Origin: JAIOSF01 sp047159865
GTDB taxonomy: Bacteria; Campylobacterota; Campylobacteria; Campylobacterales; Arcobacteraceae
Length of the DNA stretch: 64,000 nucleotides
Direction of reading: 5' to 3'
NCBI RefSeq assembly: GCF_047159865.1
Contig: NZ_AP038804.1
Span: forward strand, 1,178,001 to 1,242,000
Shown here piece after piece: positions 34,903 to 44,388 of this stretch. Numbering within the stretch: position 1 is the first letter of the stretch; each line of letters starts with the position of its first letter. The notes under the pieces are model-generated. The model saw only the letters and a list, made by a program, of their open reading frames with translations. It had not been told where the DNA came from and ran no database searches. The position numbers were made by a program, and so were the translations under genes.

Positions 34903-36172
34903 TACAACTTTTACGAATGATTCTTCTCAAGCTGATGAAAATAGTACTTTTGTAGTATCTAAACAAAATGAAAAATATTTAGATGATGCAAAAAATAATG
35001 GCTGTAAAGATTTTATCAACTCTTCTGAACTTAAAAACTACTTTGATTTTTCAAAAATAAAAATCATAGGCATTACTGGAACGAATGGTAAAACAACAAC
35101 AGCTGCTGCAATTTACTCTCTTTTATTAGACTTAGGATATAAAGTAGCGCTTCAAGGTACTCGTGGTTTTTTTATAAATGATGAAAGGGTAGAAGAATAC
35201 TCTTTAACAACACCAATTCAATTAGGGAATTTTTCTCATATACAAAATGCAATTAATCATGATTGTGAATACTTTGTTATGGAAGTTAGCTCTCATGCTA
35301 TTGAACAAAATAGAATCGAAGGTTTAGACTTTGCTTTAAAGATTCACACAAATATTACACAAGATCATCTTGATTATCATCATACAATTGAAGAGTATAT
35401 CGATGTGAAAAATAGTTTTTTTAATGATGATAGTGTTAAATTAATAAATAAAGACGATCCCTTAGTAAAATTTAAAATGAAAAATGCTTTTGCTTATGGT
35501 GCAGAAAATCCTGCAACATATAAAGTCACTGCATATAGTTTGAAAAATGGTATCCATGTAGCATTACAGCATTTCTCAAACATTGTAAACTTTTCTTCTC
35601 AAATGGTGGGGTATTTTAATGTTTACAATTTAACTGCATCAGTTGCAGCTGTAAATTTAGTTACAAAAGAACCTTTACAAAAAATATGTGATAAAGTTGA
35701 AAATTTTGCAGGTGTTTCAGGGCGGGTTGAAGTTATTTGCTCAAATCCTTTAGTGGTAGTCGATTTTGCTCATACTCCTGATGGGATGGAGAAAGTTTTT
35801 ACAAGTTTTTCTAATCATGATATTATTTGTGTCTTTGGTGCAGGTGGAGACAGAGATAGAAGTAAACGACCACTAATGGGAAAAATAGCTGAAAAGTTTG
35901 CAAAAAGAATTATTATCACTTCTGATAATCCAAGATTTGAAGACCCTGACCTTATCTGTGAAGATATTTTAAAAGGGTGTAAAAAAAACACAAATATTAT
36001 AGTTGAGATCAATAGAAAAAAAGCTATTGAAGAATCTTTACAAATAGCAAAACAATACGCTAATCCTGTTGTATTAATATTAGGTAAAGGTGATGAAGAG
36101 TTTCAAATTATATATGATCAAAAATTCCCCTTAAGTGATAAAGAGATAGTTCAAGAGCTTTTATCTAAATAA
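34883..36172 (+). CDS. murE: UDP-MurNAc-tripeptide synthetase, diaminopimelate-adding
   Basis: Adds meso-diaminopimelate to the peptidoglycan precursor. The P-loop is TGTNGKTT at 65-72, and the substrate motif DNPR appears in SDNPRFEDPD, which indicates the meso-DAP type. The first Mur domain is short, giving 429 residues against about 495 in E. coli, as usual in Campylobacterota. It starts with TTG inside the preceding gene, with AGGG about 10 bases upstream. Confidence 0.93.
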   Translation: MQLKQNSTTFTNDSSQADENSTFVVSKQNEKYLDDAKNNGCKDFINSSELKNYFDFSKIKIIGITGTNGKTTTAAAIYSLLLDLGYKVALQGTRGFFINDERVEEYSLTTPIQLGNFSHIQNAINHDCEYFVMEVSSHAIEQNRIEGLDFALKIHTNITQDHLDYHHTIEEYIDVKNSFFNDDSVKLINKDDPLVKFKMKNAFAYGAENPATYKVTAYSLKNGIHVALQHFSNIVNFSSQMVGYFNVYNLTASVAAVNLVTKEPLQKICDKVENFAGVSGRVEVICSNPLVVVDFAHTPDGMEKVFTSFSNHDIICVFGAGGDRDRSKRPLMGKIAEKFAKRIIITSDNPRFEDPDLICEDILKGCKKNTNIIVEINRKKAIEESLQIAKQYANPVVLILGKGDEEFQIIYDQKFPLSDKEIVQELLSK

Positions 36173-36315
36173 AGGTAGTTCCTGAACAATAGAATATTAA
36201 GTAAACTATTAGGAAGTCTATTTTAGATAGTTTTAAGTAATCTCGGATAAAATTCAGACTAATTAAACTCTAAAAAACATCTTAATGTATGAAAAATTAG
36301 AAAATAGGAAATAAA

Positions 36316-36696
36316 ATGACATTTGATATGTTGTATAGTAAAATACACAGAGCTACTGTTACAGATGCCAACTTAAATTATGTTGGTTCAATCACTATAG
36401 ATGAGGATCTTTTAGATGCTTCTCATTTAAGAGTTGGACAAAAAGTTGAAATTGTAAATATAAATAATGGTGAAAGATTTTCTACTTATGTAATCAAAGG
36501 GGAAAGAGGTTCTAAAGATATGTGTCTTAATGGTGCAGCTGCTAGAAAAGTGGAAATAGGTGATAAAATTATTGTTATTGCTTATGCATCATACTCAGAA
36601 AAAGAGTTAGAATCATACAAACCAATAGTTGTGCATGTAAATGAAAAAAATGATATCATTGAAATAACGAATGAACTCATAGGAAGCGATAAATAA
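36316..36696 (+). CDS. panD: Aspartate 1-decarboxylase
   Basis: Makes beta-alanine for pantothenate. The proenzyme self-cleaves between G24 and S25 (YVGSIT), giving the pyruvoyl group. Conserved GERGSKDMCLNGAAARK is present. At 126 residues it is normal. AGGA lies 7 bases before the ATG. The upstream 143-base gap holds no gene, and a likely -10 (ATAAAAT) sits near 36246. It overlaps ybaB by one base. Confidence 0.95.
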   Translation: MTFDMLYSKIHRATVTDANLNYVGSITIDEDLLDASHLRVGQKVEIVNINNGERFSTYVIKGERGSKDMCLNGAAARKVEIGDKIIVIAYASYSEKELESYKPIVVHVNEKNDIIEITNELIGSDK

Positions 36697-37013
36697 TGCT
36701 AGATGGAATAGACTTAAGTAAAATCAATCTTAACGAGATGATGGGGCAGGTTCAAGAGATGGCTGCCAAAGCTAAAGAAGATGGAAAAAATCAAGTTTTT
36801 ACATCAAAAGTTGGTGGAGGAATGATAGAATTATCTATAAATGGTAACTCAGAGGTTACAGACTTACAAATAGATGATTCTTTACTTGAAGATAAAGACT
36901 CTTTACAAATATTGCTTATTAGTGCTATGAATGATGTGATTAAACAAAGTGATGATGCTAAAAAATCAATGGCTATGAATATGATGGGTGGGATGAATCC
37001 ATTTGCAAAATAA
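36696..37013 (+). CDS. ybaB: YbaB/EbfC nucleoid-associated protein
   Basis: A 105-residue DNA-binding protein of the YbaB/EbfC family. It has a Lys-rich early helix, the strand SKVGGGMIELSINGNSEV and a Met-rich end, MAMNMMGGMNPFAK, seen in many family members. It overlaps ispA by 11 bases. Confidence 0.92.
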   Translation: MLDGIDLSKINLNEMMGQVQEMAAKAKEDGKNQVFTSKVGGGMIELSINGNSEVTDLQIDDSLLEDKDSLQILLISAMNDVIKQSDDAKKSMAMNMMGGMNPFAK

Positions 37014-37869
37014 ACAACTATTAGAATTATTTGAAGATTATCTAAAGGCAAATTTACCCACATCAGATAGTTTTCATCCTATTTTTGAAAATGCTTTGCA
37101 AAAAATGCTTTATGCTGGTGGAAAAAGATTTCGTCCAGTACTGCTCCTTTCTGTAGTGAATTCGGTAGAACCTTTACTTACAAAAAACGCACTCCCTATT
37201 GCTCTAGGAGTAGAGTTTTTGCATACTTATTCTTTGGTACATGATGATTTGCCAAGTATGGATGATGCTGATTTGCGAAGAGGTAATCCTACTCTACATA
37301 AAACTTATGATGAAGTGACAGCTATATTAGTTGGTGATGCTTTAAATACACATAGCTTTAATCTTCTAGCAAATGCTCCATTAAGTAGCGATGTTAAAAT
37401 CGAACTTATGAAAGTTTTAAGTAGTGATGGCGGAATTGACGGAATGATTATCGGTCAAGCTATTGATTGTTATTTTGAAAATCAAACATTAGAACTTTCT
37501 CAATTAGAGTTTTTACATATTCATAAAACAGCAAAACTTATTGCAGGAAGTTTAAAAATGGGTGCAATAATTGCAAACTTAGATTTAGCTACCCAAGAAA
37601 AACTTTATAACTTTGGTATAGATATCGGGTTATTATTTCAAATACAAGATGATATTATCGATGAAACTTCAAGTGAAGAGGAAGCTGGAAAAACAACTTC
37701 AAATGATGGGGCTAAAAACTCTTTTGTAAATTTACTAGGGCTTGATGGTGCTATAAAAAGTGCTGATAAATTATCTTTAAAGTGTCAAAATGACCTTAAA
37801 GTATTTGACGAAAATATTCAAGAAAATCTAAATACTCTTTTATCTAAGTATTTAAATAGACATAAATAA
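37003..37869 (+). CDS. ispA: Polyprenyl (farnesyl/geranyl) diphosphate synthase
   Basis: Head-to-tail prenyltransferase of the FPP synthase family, 288 residues. Both Asp-rich motifs are visible: HDDLPSMDDADLRRG (first) and QIQDDIIDE (second). It uses IPP and DMAPP made by the MEP pathway, whose dxr is at 53229. The TTG start overlaps the end of ybaB. The 3' end runs into a hairpin shared with cysS. Confidence 0.93.
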   Translation: MQNKQLLELFEDYLKANLPTSDSFHPIFENALQKMLYAGGKRFRPVLLLSVVNSVEPLLTKNALPIALGVEFLHTYSLVHDDLPSMDDADLRRGNPTLHKTYDEVTAILVGDALNTHSFNLLANAPLSSDVKIELMKVLSSDGGIDGMIIGQAIDCYFENQTLELSQLEFLHIHKTAKLIAGSLKMGAIIANLDLATQEKLYNFGIDIGLLFQIQDDIIDETSSEEEAGKTTSNDGAKNSFVNLLGLDGAIKSADKLSLKCQNDLKVFDENIQENLNTLLSKYLNRHK

Positions 37870-37891
37870 AAAGAGGGTTAAACCTCTTTTT
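37868..37891. terminator. Convergent terminator between ispA and cysS
   Basis: AAAAAGAGG and CCTCTTTTT form a 9-bp stem with a 6-base loop and T-runs on both strands, so it works in both directions. It contains the last codons and stop of cysS. Confidence 0.85.
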
Positions 37892-39293
37892 CCCATAGTG
37901 TGCCAGTTGCACTATCCATAAGTGAGATATTCATCTCTTTCAACTCATCTCTGATTTTATCACTTAGTTCAAAGTTTTTCTCTTTTTTTGCAGAGTTTCT
38001 TTGTTCGATTAAATCTTCAATAGTTCTTTTCTCTTCATTTGAGATCCCAAATTGAAAATATGCATAAGCATCTTTTGCCCCAACACCTAAAATAGAATCA
38101 ATAAATTCAATAGAAGCTATAATCTCTTTTTTTAGATTTTTGTTTTTTGGTTCTTTATCAAAGCTATCATTTGCAAGTGAAATATACTCATCTATACTTG
38201 CTAGAGCTTTAGATGTATTCATATCATCATTTAAAGCTCTATAGAGTGCCTCTAAAAGAGTTTTATTTGCTTTATTGTTACTTTGTACTCCATAAAGTCT
38301 TTTTTTAAGTCTATAGAGCTTATCAAGTCTTTTTTTACTTGATTTTAAATCATCTTCACTAAATGAGAAATCTGCTCTATAATGTGCAGTCATCATATAA
38401 AACCGAATAACCTCTCCATCATACTGAGTTAGAGCATCTTTTAGGAAAAAACTATTTCCTAAAGATTTTGACATTTTTTCACCATTGATATTTACAAAAC
38501 CATTATGCATCCAGTATTTTGATAACTCTTGTGAAGTACAACATCTTGTTTGACACGCTTCATTTTCATGATGTGGAAAAAGTAAATCTGCACCCCCTCC
38601 ATGAATATCTATAGCATAAGGTAAGTCATGATTGGATAAATGCGCATGAATCATAGCACTACATTCGATATGCCATCCTGGGCGACCATATCCAAAATTT
38701 GATTCAAAACCAACTTCTGATTTATCAAAAAATTTCCACATTGCAAAATCTTTTTGATCTCTTTTTTCTGTATTTACTTCAACTCTTGCTTCTGAATTTT
38801 CATCACTTGCTCTATGTGAAATAGCACCATATTGAGTATCTTTTGATGTATCTAAATAGATACCATCTTTTAGTTTATATGCTTTGTCTGCATCTAAAAG
38901 TTTATTTATCATATCTATCATTGCATTAATATTTTGTGTAGCATATGGCTCTAAATCATTTGGTAAAATATTTAATTTTGCCATATCATTTTTGTAGCTA
39001 TTGATATAAAAAGTTGTGATCTCTTCGAGTGATTGTCCAGATTCTTTGATTTTTCTAATGATTTTATCATCAACATCTGTAAAATTTTTTGCCATAGTTA
39101 CATCATAGTCATTTGCTTTAAGAACTCTGTGCAATAGGTCAAAAACGATAGAGCTTCGAGCATGTCCTAAGTGTGCATCATCATACACAGTAGGACCACA
39201 TATATAAACTGTAGCCTTATTTTCTATTTGTGAAACAAAAGGAACTTTTTCTTTTTTTACACTATCAAAGATATATAAACTTGGCTTTTTCAT
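37878..39293 (-). CDS. cysS: Cysteinyl-tRNA synthetase
   Basis: Class I synthetase. The zinc and active-site start is CGPTVYDDAHLGH with C32 and H41-LGH44, and GEKMSKSLGN is the KMSKS loop. A further zinc site, WHIECSAM, and HHENEACQTRC also match. The 471-residue length is normal. It lies 8 bases after nusA and is probably transcribed with it. Confidence 0.96.
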   Translation of the reverse strand: MKKPSLYIFDSVKKEKVPFVSQIENKATVYICGPTVYDDAHLGHARSSIVFDLLHRVLKANDYDVTMAKNFTDVDDKIIRKIKESGQSLEEITTFYINSYKNDMAKLNILPNDLEPYATQNINAMIDMINKLLDADKAYKLKDGIYLDTSKDTQYGAISHRASDENSEARVEVNTEKRDQKDFAMWKFFDKSEVGFESNFGYGRPGWHIECSAMIHAHLSNHDLPYAIDIHGGGADLLFPHHENEACQTRCCTSQELSKYWMHNGFVNINGEKMSKSLGNSFFLKDALTQYDGEVIRFYMMTAHYRADFSFSEDDLKSSKKRLDKLYRLKKRLYGVQSNNKANKTLLEALYRALNDDMNTSKALASIDEYISLANDSFDKEPKNKNLKKEIIASIEFIDSILGVGAKDAYAYFQFGISNEEKRTIEDLIEQRNSAKKEKNFELSDKIRDELKEMNISLMDSATGTLWEKEV

Positions 39294-39301
39294 TCTAACT
39301 C

Positions 39302-40510
39302 TTATTTAAATAATGATGCTAATTCAGAAACATCTTTTGTAGGTTGTTGTTCACCTGAATTTCCTGTAACTTCTTCAGACCCAGTAGTTGCACCTTCAAG
39401 GACATTTAGTTCAATTTCACATTTTGTAAGCATTGATGCTAGTCTAATATTTAAACCAACTTTACCAATAGCTCGTGCTTTTTGATCTTCTGCTATAGTT
39501 ACAATAGCTTTATCTTTCCCTTTTTCTCCAGCACCTTTTTCTACTTTAACACTTTTTACAATAGCAGGGCTTAAAGCTCGTGCAACAAACATCTCTAAAA
39601 TAGGTGTGTATTCAATACAGTCAATATTTTCCCCATTTAGTTGTTCACTAACAGAGTTTATACGAACACCTTTTACTCCAACAATAGCACCAATTGGGTC
39701 TATATTTGCTTCAATAGTAGAAAGTGCAATTTTTGCACGACTACCAGGTATTCTAGCACTTGCCTCAATTATTATTTTTTCATCTTTAAGTTCAGGTACT
39801 TCAAGTGCCAATAAACTTTCTAAATATTTAGGACTTGTTCTTGATACTTCAACAATTAAACCATGTTGTTTATCAATATTTACACCTTTTACAACAGCTC
39901 TTAGCGCATCACCAACTTTAAAAGTCTCACCTTTTATTCTGTTTTTTCTTGGTAATATACCTTTTACTTCTCCAATTTCAATAAATGTATTATCATTACT
40001 ATCTACTCTTGTTACAACACTTGAAATAGTATCTCCAACTTGGTCGTTGTATTTGTTAAATAAGTTATCTTCAGTAAATCTTTGAAGTTTATACTCTAAG
40101 TTTGAAAATAAAATAGTTGCAGCATTTCGTCCCATAGATTCAAACTCTAAATCATAGCTTAAGAAGTCACCAATATCAAGGTCGCTGTCTATCTCTTTTG
40201 CTTCTTCAACTGATAAAAAGTTTTCTGGATTGATAAGTTTACCTTCAACTCCATTTTCTTTTTCCCATTCATTTTGTTCAACTCTCGCTTCACCAGTAAG
40301 TTTAATGTCATCATTTGCCACAACTTCAATTTTTTGTGCAAGTTTTAACTCTTTGTTTTCTCTATCTATTTCTGCTTCATATATGAGTGAATCATCTTGC
40401 ATTTTTTCAGCAGTTTTGATGAGTGATTCTTTAAGAGCATTTTCTACATCTGATATTTTTAAACCTTTTTCATAAGCAATTGAATCTATAATATCTATAA
40501 TTTTTTCCAT
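39302..40510 (-). CDS. nusA: Transcription termination/antitermination factor NusA
   Basis: RNA polymerase-associated factor for pausing and termination. The N-terminal domain begins MEKIIDIIDSIAYEKGL, followed by an S1 domain and two KH domains containing PIGAIVGVKGVRI. It has 402 residues, lacking the acidic repeats of E. coli NusA (495). It is separated from the ylxR-infB operon with which nusA usually groups. AGGA lies 7 bases before the ATG. Confidence 0.95.
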   Translation of the reverse strand: MEKIIDIIDSIAYEKGLKISDVENALKESLIKTAEKMQDDSLIYEAEIDRENKELKLAQKIEVVANDDIKLTGEARVEQNEWEKENGVEGKLINPENFLSVEEAKEIDSDLDIGDFLSYDLEFESMGRNAATILFSNLEYKLQRFTEDNLFNKYNDQVGDTISSVVTRVDSNDNTFIEIGEVKGILPRKNRIKGETFKVGDALRAVVKGVNIDKQHGLIVEVSRTSPKYLESLLALEVPELKDEKIIIEASARIPGSRAKIALSTIEANIDPIGAIVGVKGVRINSVSEQLNGENIDCIEYTPILEMFVARALSPAIVKSVKVEKGAGEKGKDKAIVTIAEDQKARAIGKVGLNIRLASMLTKCEIELNVLEGATTGSEEVTGNSGEQQPTKDVSELASLFK

Positions 40511-40643
40511 AATTTTATTCCTATAATTTTAGTATGTTAACAATGCAATGTTTTTTTGGAGTATTTTGCTTTGTAGGGAAGTATAATATCTTAAGTTATC
40601 TTTAATTATACTTTATATTTATTTTAAATATAGAGGGTGAAGC

Positions 40644-41711
40644 TTAAACTCCACTCATCTCCATAAGTTTTGACTGATGATCTGCAATAAGCGGATCGAT
40701 AATTTCATGAAATAATCCATCGTTCATAATTACATCTAGTCTGTAAAGAGTAAGGTTGATTCTATGATCAGATATTCTTCCTTGAGGATAGTTATAAGTT
40801 CTAATTCTAGCACTTCTATCTCCCGAACCTACTTGTGCTTTTCTATCGGCACCCTCTTTGTCCATTCTTTCTTGCTCTTGCATATCAAAAAGTCTTGCTT
40901 TTAAAACTTTCATCGCTTTATCTTTATTTTTGTGTTGTGATTTTTGATCTTGATTTGTTACTACAAGTCCTGTAGGTAAGTGAGTGATTCTGATCGCACT
41001 ATCTGTAGTATTTACAGATTGTCCACCATTTCCACTAGCTCTCATAGTATCGATTTTTAAATCTTCACTTCTGATATCAATCTCAACATCATCAACTTCT
41101 GGAATAATAGCAACAGTAATAGCAGAAGTATGAACTCTACCTTGTGTTTCTGTTGCTGGTACTCTTTGTACTCTATGAACACCAGCTTCAAATTTCATTT
41201 TTGAATAAACAGATTCCCCTTTTACAAGAAATACCATCTCTTTGTATCCACCAGCTTCTGATTCACTTGAGTTCATAATTTCAGTTTTCCAACCTTCATT
41301 TTCAGCAAATTTGATATATGCTCTGAACATATCAGCAACAAATAATCCTGCTTCATCTCCACCAGCACCAGCTCTAAGTTCAACATAAATATTTTTGTCA
41401 TCGTTAGGGTCTGTTGGTAAAAGAAGAATTTTGATTTCTGCTTCAAGTTCAGGTTTTCTTTGCTCTAACTCTTTTAGCTCTTCTTTTGCAAGATCAGCTA
41501 ATTCATCATCGCCTAGAAGCATTTTATTATCTTCTATATCTGATATAATTTGATTATATTCTTTAGCCGCATCAACGATTTTAGAAATATTTGATTGCTC
41601 TTTTGAAAGTTCTGTCATCTTTTTAATATCACTTAATATATCAGGTGACACTAATAGATCATTTATCTCATTGAATCTATCTATAAAAAGTTGTAGTTTG
41701 TCTTGTAACAT
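40644..41711 (-). CDS. prfA: Peptide chain release factor 1
   Basis: Reads UAA and UAG stop codons. The tripeptide anticodon PAT occurs in RVPATETQGRVHTS, and the catalytic GGQ in ASGNGGQSVNTTDSA. It is a full-length 355-residue protein. It lies downstream of rpsT, a common neighbour in this phylum, separated by a hairpin. Confidence 0.97.
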   Translation of the reverse strand: MLQDKLQLFIDRFNEINDLLVSPDILSDIKKMTELSKEQSNISKIVDAAKEYNQIISDIEDNKMLLGDDELADLAKEELKELEQRKPELEAEIKILLLPTDPNDDKNIYVELRAGAGGDEAGLFVADMFRAYIKFAENEGWKTEIMNSSESEAGGYKEMVFLVKGESVYSKMKFEAGVHRVQRVPATETQGRVHTSAITVAIIPEVDDVEIDIRSEDLKIDTMRASGNGGQSVNTTDSAIRITHLPTGLVVTNQDQKSQHKNKDKAMKVLKARLFDMQEQERMDKEGADRKAQVGSGDRSARIRTYNYPQGRISDHRINLTLYRLDVIMNDGLFHEIIDPLIADHQSKLMEMSGV

Positions 41712-41752
41712 TAAAATACCTATTGGTGAATTTTTAGAAATTAAAGAAGAAT

Positions 41753-41783
41753 GAGTTTTCTAATATAGTAAATTAGAAAACTC
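41753..41783. terminator. 12-bp hairpin between rpsT and prfA
   Basis: GAGTTTTCTAAT and its complement form a perfect stem with a 7-base loop. Only a broken T stretch follows on the minus strand, so it may give partial termination or protect the rpsT mRNA end. Confidence 0.55.
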
Positions 41784-41802
41784 AAAAGTTAGTAGAGTGT
41801 TT

Positions 41803-42063
41803 TTATAAAGCGTTAACTTTAACTTGTAATCTACTTACTTTTCTAGCAGCAGTTGCTTTTTTCAGAATGTTTTTACTTACACAGTGGTGTAAATATTTGT
41901 TAGCTTCTTTCATTGCTGTTGTTGCTGTTTCTTTGTCATTTGCTTCGATAGCAACTAAAACTGCTTTAGTAACATTTTTGATTCTTGCTTTAAAGAATCT
42001 GTTTCTTTCAGTTTTTACGATAGTTTGTTTTGCTCTTTTTGCAGCTGATTTATGGTTTGCCAT
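41803..42063 (-). CDS. rpsT: 30S ribosomal protein S20
   Basis: An 86-residue, Lys/Arg-rich primary 16S-binding protein. It starts MANHKSAAKRAKQT and has the family's KYLHHCVSKNILKKATAARKVSRL near the end (about 58-82). GGGA lies 7 bases before the ATG. Confidence 0.97.
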   Translation of the reverse strand: MANHKSAAKRAKQTIVKTERNRFFKARIKNVTKAVLVAIEANDKETATTAMKEANKYLHHCVSKNILKKATAARKVSRLQVKVNAL

Positions 42064-42141
42064 AGCTGTATCCCTTGTAATAAAAATTTAAGTTTGGAAT
42101 GTTACTTAAGTTGTCCTTAAATATACCTTTAGTATCAGTTT

Positions 42142-43206
42142 CTAAAGAAGCACCTCTTTTACATCATCATAGATTTTAAAATCAGAAAACACCGATACTT
42201 TCGCATCAGGTATCTCTTTTAAGATGATGATTGTTGATAAATCAAAGTGATTATTTTGTGTGATTTTTGCTCGTAATTTTAGTTCATCATCAAATGAAAG
42301 AGGATTATAAACTAGCTCTAAAACAGTTGTATAGTTTGTATTTGCTAGTTGATTAAAAGTATCAAGAGATATAATTTTGAGTTCATCACGGTTAAAATAT
42401 CCTACATTTTTTATCACTCTTTCAACTCTTCCAATAGATTTTTTTCCTTTAAGTGTAGAATAAAATAAAAAATATGAAGGGACAACCTCTTTGTTTATAA
42501 TGACTTTTGCATTTAAAAGTCTATAGTTTAAAAATCGTTGTTTAATGATATCACACTCTTTAAGTTCATTTCTTTTTTGATAGAGTTCTAGTCTTTCTTC
42601 TATTGATTCTGGTTGGATTTGTTGACCTATTGGATATATGAGTTCATCTGTTAGTTTATCTTGTTGTTCTCTTTGGGCATTAAGTCCAAACATACATCCA
42701 CAATAATTTTGTCTATAAAGATTATGCTCTTTTACTTGTTTCCCCTGCATCTCCACACCATTGCCACTTCTGTAGTCTTTAAATATAAATTCACAGTTAT
42801 AAAGAGAGGAAAGATTTTTTCCTATGATTTCTAATTTATCTTGTGATTTTTTAGGACTGATTAAAAGTGTAGTTGTAAATTTATCGTGACCTAGTTCTAT
42901 TGCTTTTTTTACACTTGTTTCTAAACGGTTATCAAAACATACAGTACATCTATCACCTTTTTCAGGCTCATTTTCTAAACCTTTTACAAGTTTTAGCCAC
43001 TCTTCTAGAGCATAAGGACCCTCAATAAGCTCGATGCCGAGTTGTTTACAAGAATATTCTACATCTAAAAGTCGCAGTTTGTATTCACTATATGGATGGA
43101 TATTTGGGTCATAAAAAAATCCCACGAGTGTTTCGTCTGGATATTCTTCTTGAATTTTTTGTAAAAAGTAGTGACTATCTACACTACAACATATATGTAC
43201 TAACAT
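42142..43206 (-). CDS. queH: Epoxyqueuosine reductase QueH with long C-terminal extension
   Basis: Final step of queuosine synthesis in tRNA. The QueH part (about 1-175) carries all metal-site cysteines: C6-C7, C87-x2-C90, and C169-x-C171. A further 180 residues follow, beyond the usual family length of about 200. They include strand-rich segments such as VVPSYFLFYSTLKGKKSIGRV and have no motif I recognise. Its ATG overlaps the end of the upstream methyltransferase gene by 7 bases. Confidence 0.88.
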   Translation of the reverse strand: MLVHICCSVDSHYFLQKIQEEYPDETLVGFFYDPNIHPYSEYKLRLLDVEYSCKQLGIELIEGPYALEEWLKLVKGLENEPEKGDRCTVCFDNRLETSVKKAIELGHDKFTTTLLISPKKSQDKLEIIGKNLSSLYNCEFIFKDYRSGNGVEMQGKQVKEHNLYRQNYCGCMFGLNAQREQQDKLTDELIYPIGQQIQPESIEERLELYQKRNELKECDIIKQRFLNYRLLNAKVIINKEVVPSYFLFYSTLKGKKSIGRVERVIKNVGYFNRDELKIISLDTFNQLANTNYTTVLELVYNPLSFDDELKLRAKITQNNHFDLSTIIILKEIPDAKVSVFSDFKIYDDVKEVLL

Positions 43207-43895
43207 TTTGTTCCTTTGATAAATACAACTTCAAATTCTAAATAACCTAGGTTATAATTTTTGAAAAGATGTTTTGCTTGTTCAAATGAGAGAGTGTTTT
43301 TTTCTCCACTGACACCTGAGTTTTTTATATAATGAAATAGATCTTTTTTATTTTCAAACTCCATTTTATAATTTAACACTTCATATTCACATGTATAAAA
43401 TTTATCGAAACTTTTTTTAATCTCTTTTAAATCTAAAATAGGAGAAACAGTACTCGTAAGTTCAAAAATATTTTTAAAAGTATTTGAGGTAAATAGAACC
43501 ATACTGATATGATTTGATATATCTGAAAGAGATTTTATAATTTTGCTTAAATCTTTTGACCATTGTAAAGCTGATGAAGATAAAATTATGTCATATCTTT
43601 CATGTTTTATATTTTGGTGAAACTCTTCTGAATCAAAATCTAAACACACGAGTTTTAGGTTTTTATGTTTTGGATGTATATTGCACATCTCTTGTGAAAA
43701 ATCTATTGCTTTATAGTAGTCAAAATCGAAATCGATATTTTTAAATATTTGTCCCGAACCACAGCCTAATTCAAGTATCTTTTTGGGTGTAAAAGGGAGT
43801 TCTCTGATAATCGCTTTTGAGATAATTTGTTGGATAATATTATGTGAGTTATATTGTGTAGCATGTTTAGAAAATTGTTCTTGAACGGCTGTCAT
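43200..43895 (-). CDS. SAM-dependent methyltransferase, BioC-like
   Basis: A 231-residue class I methyltransferase. Motif I is ILELGCGSGQIF (about 40-51), and ILSSSALQWSKDL is the post-motif found in BioC, which methylates malonyl-ACP to start biotin synthesis. The opening VQEQFSKHATQYNSHN also fits BioC. No other bio gene is in the window, so the role is provisional. It diverges from yraN across 40 bases. Confidence 0.72.
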   Translation of the reverse strand: MTAVQEQFSKHATQYNSHNIIQQIISKAIIRELPFTPKKILELGCGSGQIFKNIDFDFDYYKAIDFSQEMCNIHPKHKNLKLVCLDFDSEEFHQNIKHERYDIILSSSALQWSKDLSKIIKSLSDISNHISMVLFTSNTFKNIFELTSTVSPILDLKEIKKSFDKFYTCEYEVLNYKMEFENKKDLFHYIKNSGVSGEKNTLSFEQAKHLFKNYNLGYLEFEVVFIKGTKC

Positions 43896-43935
43896 AAATA
43901 TCCTTATAAATGAAATTAAGATACTATTTTATCTA

Positions 43936-44280
43936 ATGAAAACTAAAAATAATACAACAAATACTGGAAAATATTTTGAACAAAAGGCAGTGGCCTATCT
44001 TATTGAAAATGATTTTAAAATCATAGAGGTGAATTATTTTGCAAAAAAGCTTGGTGAAATTGATATCATTGCTACAAAAGATGATGTATATCATTTTATT
44101 GAAGTAAAAAGTGGTAGTGGTTTTGAAGCTGTTTATAATATTACACAACAAAAACTTCATAGACTTTATAGAAGTATTGAACTATATTTGAAACATAAAA
44201 ATCTTGATGTAGCATATTGTATAGATGCGATTATTTTTTCTGTTGAGGATTTAGAATATTTAGAGAATATCTCTTTATAA
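43936..44280 (+). CDS. YraN family (UPF0102) nuclease-fold protein
   Basis: A 114-residue protein with a PD-(D/E)xK-type core: GKYFEQKAVAYL, then GEIDIIATKDDVYHFIEVKSG, in which the acidic residues and lysine of the nuclease site are retained. Substrate is not known. The ATG at 43936 is in the short divergent gap with the methyltransferase gene. Confidence 0.88.
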   Translation: MKTKNNTTNTGKYFEQKAVAYLIENDFKIIEVNYFAKKLGEIDIIATKDDVYHFIEVKSGSGFEAVYNITQQKLHRLYRSIELYLKHKNLDVAYCIDAIIFSVEDLEYLENISL

Positions 44281-44349
44281 AATCATAGATATTTAGTCAT
44301 TTTTAGATAAAATAAAAACTTAACATATACAATCAAATAGAGGAATAAT

Positions 44350-44388
44350 GTGAATAAAAATAAAATGAGAAAACTATGTCTCAAATAG
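44350..44388 (+). CDS. Possible 12-codon leader peptide overlapping ybeY
   Basis: GTG at 44350, 5 bases after GAGGA, opens 12 codons (MNKNKMRKLCLK) and stops 13 bases inside ybeY. The ybeY ATG itself has no good ribosome site, so its translation might depend on reading this leader. Only position and ribosome site support it. Confidence 0.3.
   Translation: MNKNKMRKLCLK

Noticed and set aside
36285..36314. Nine-codon frame before panD
   Set aside because: No ribosome site; chance ATG in the leader.
39606..40085. 159-residue frame antisense to nusA
   Set aside because: Composition follows the reverse of NusA codons and the frame has no family features.
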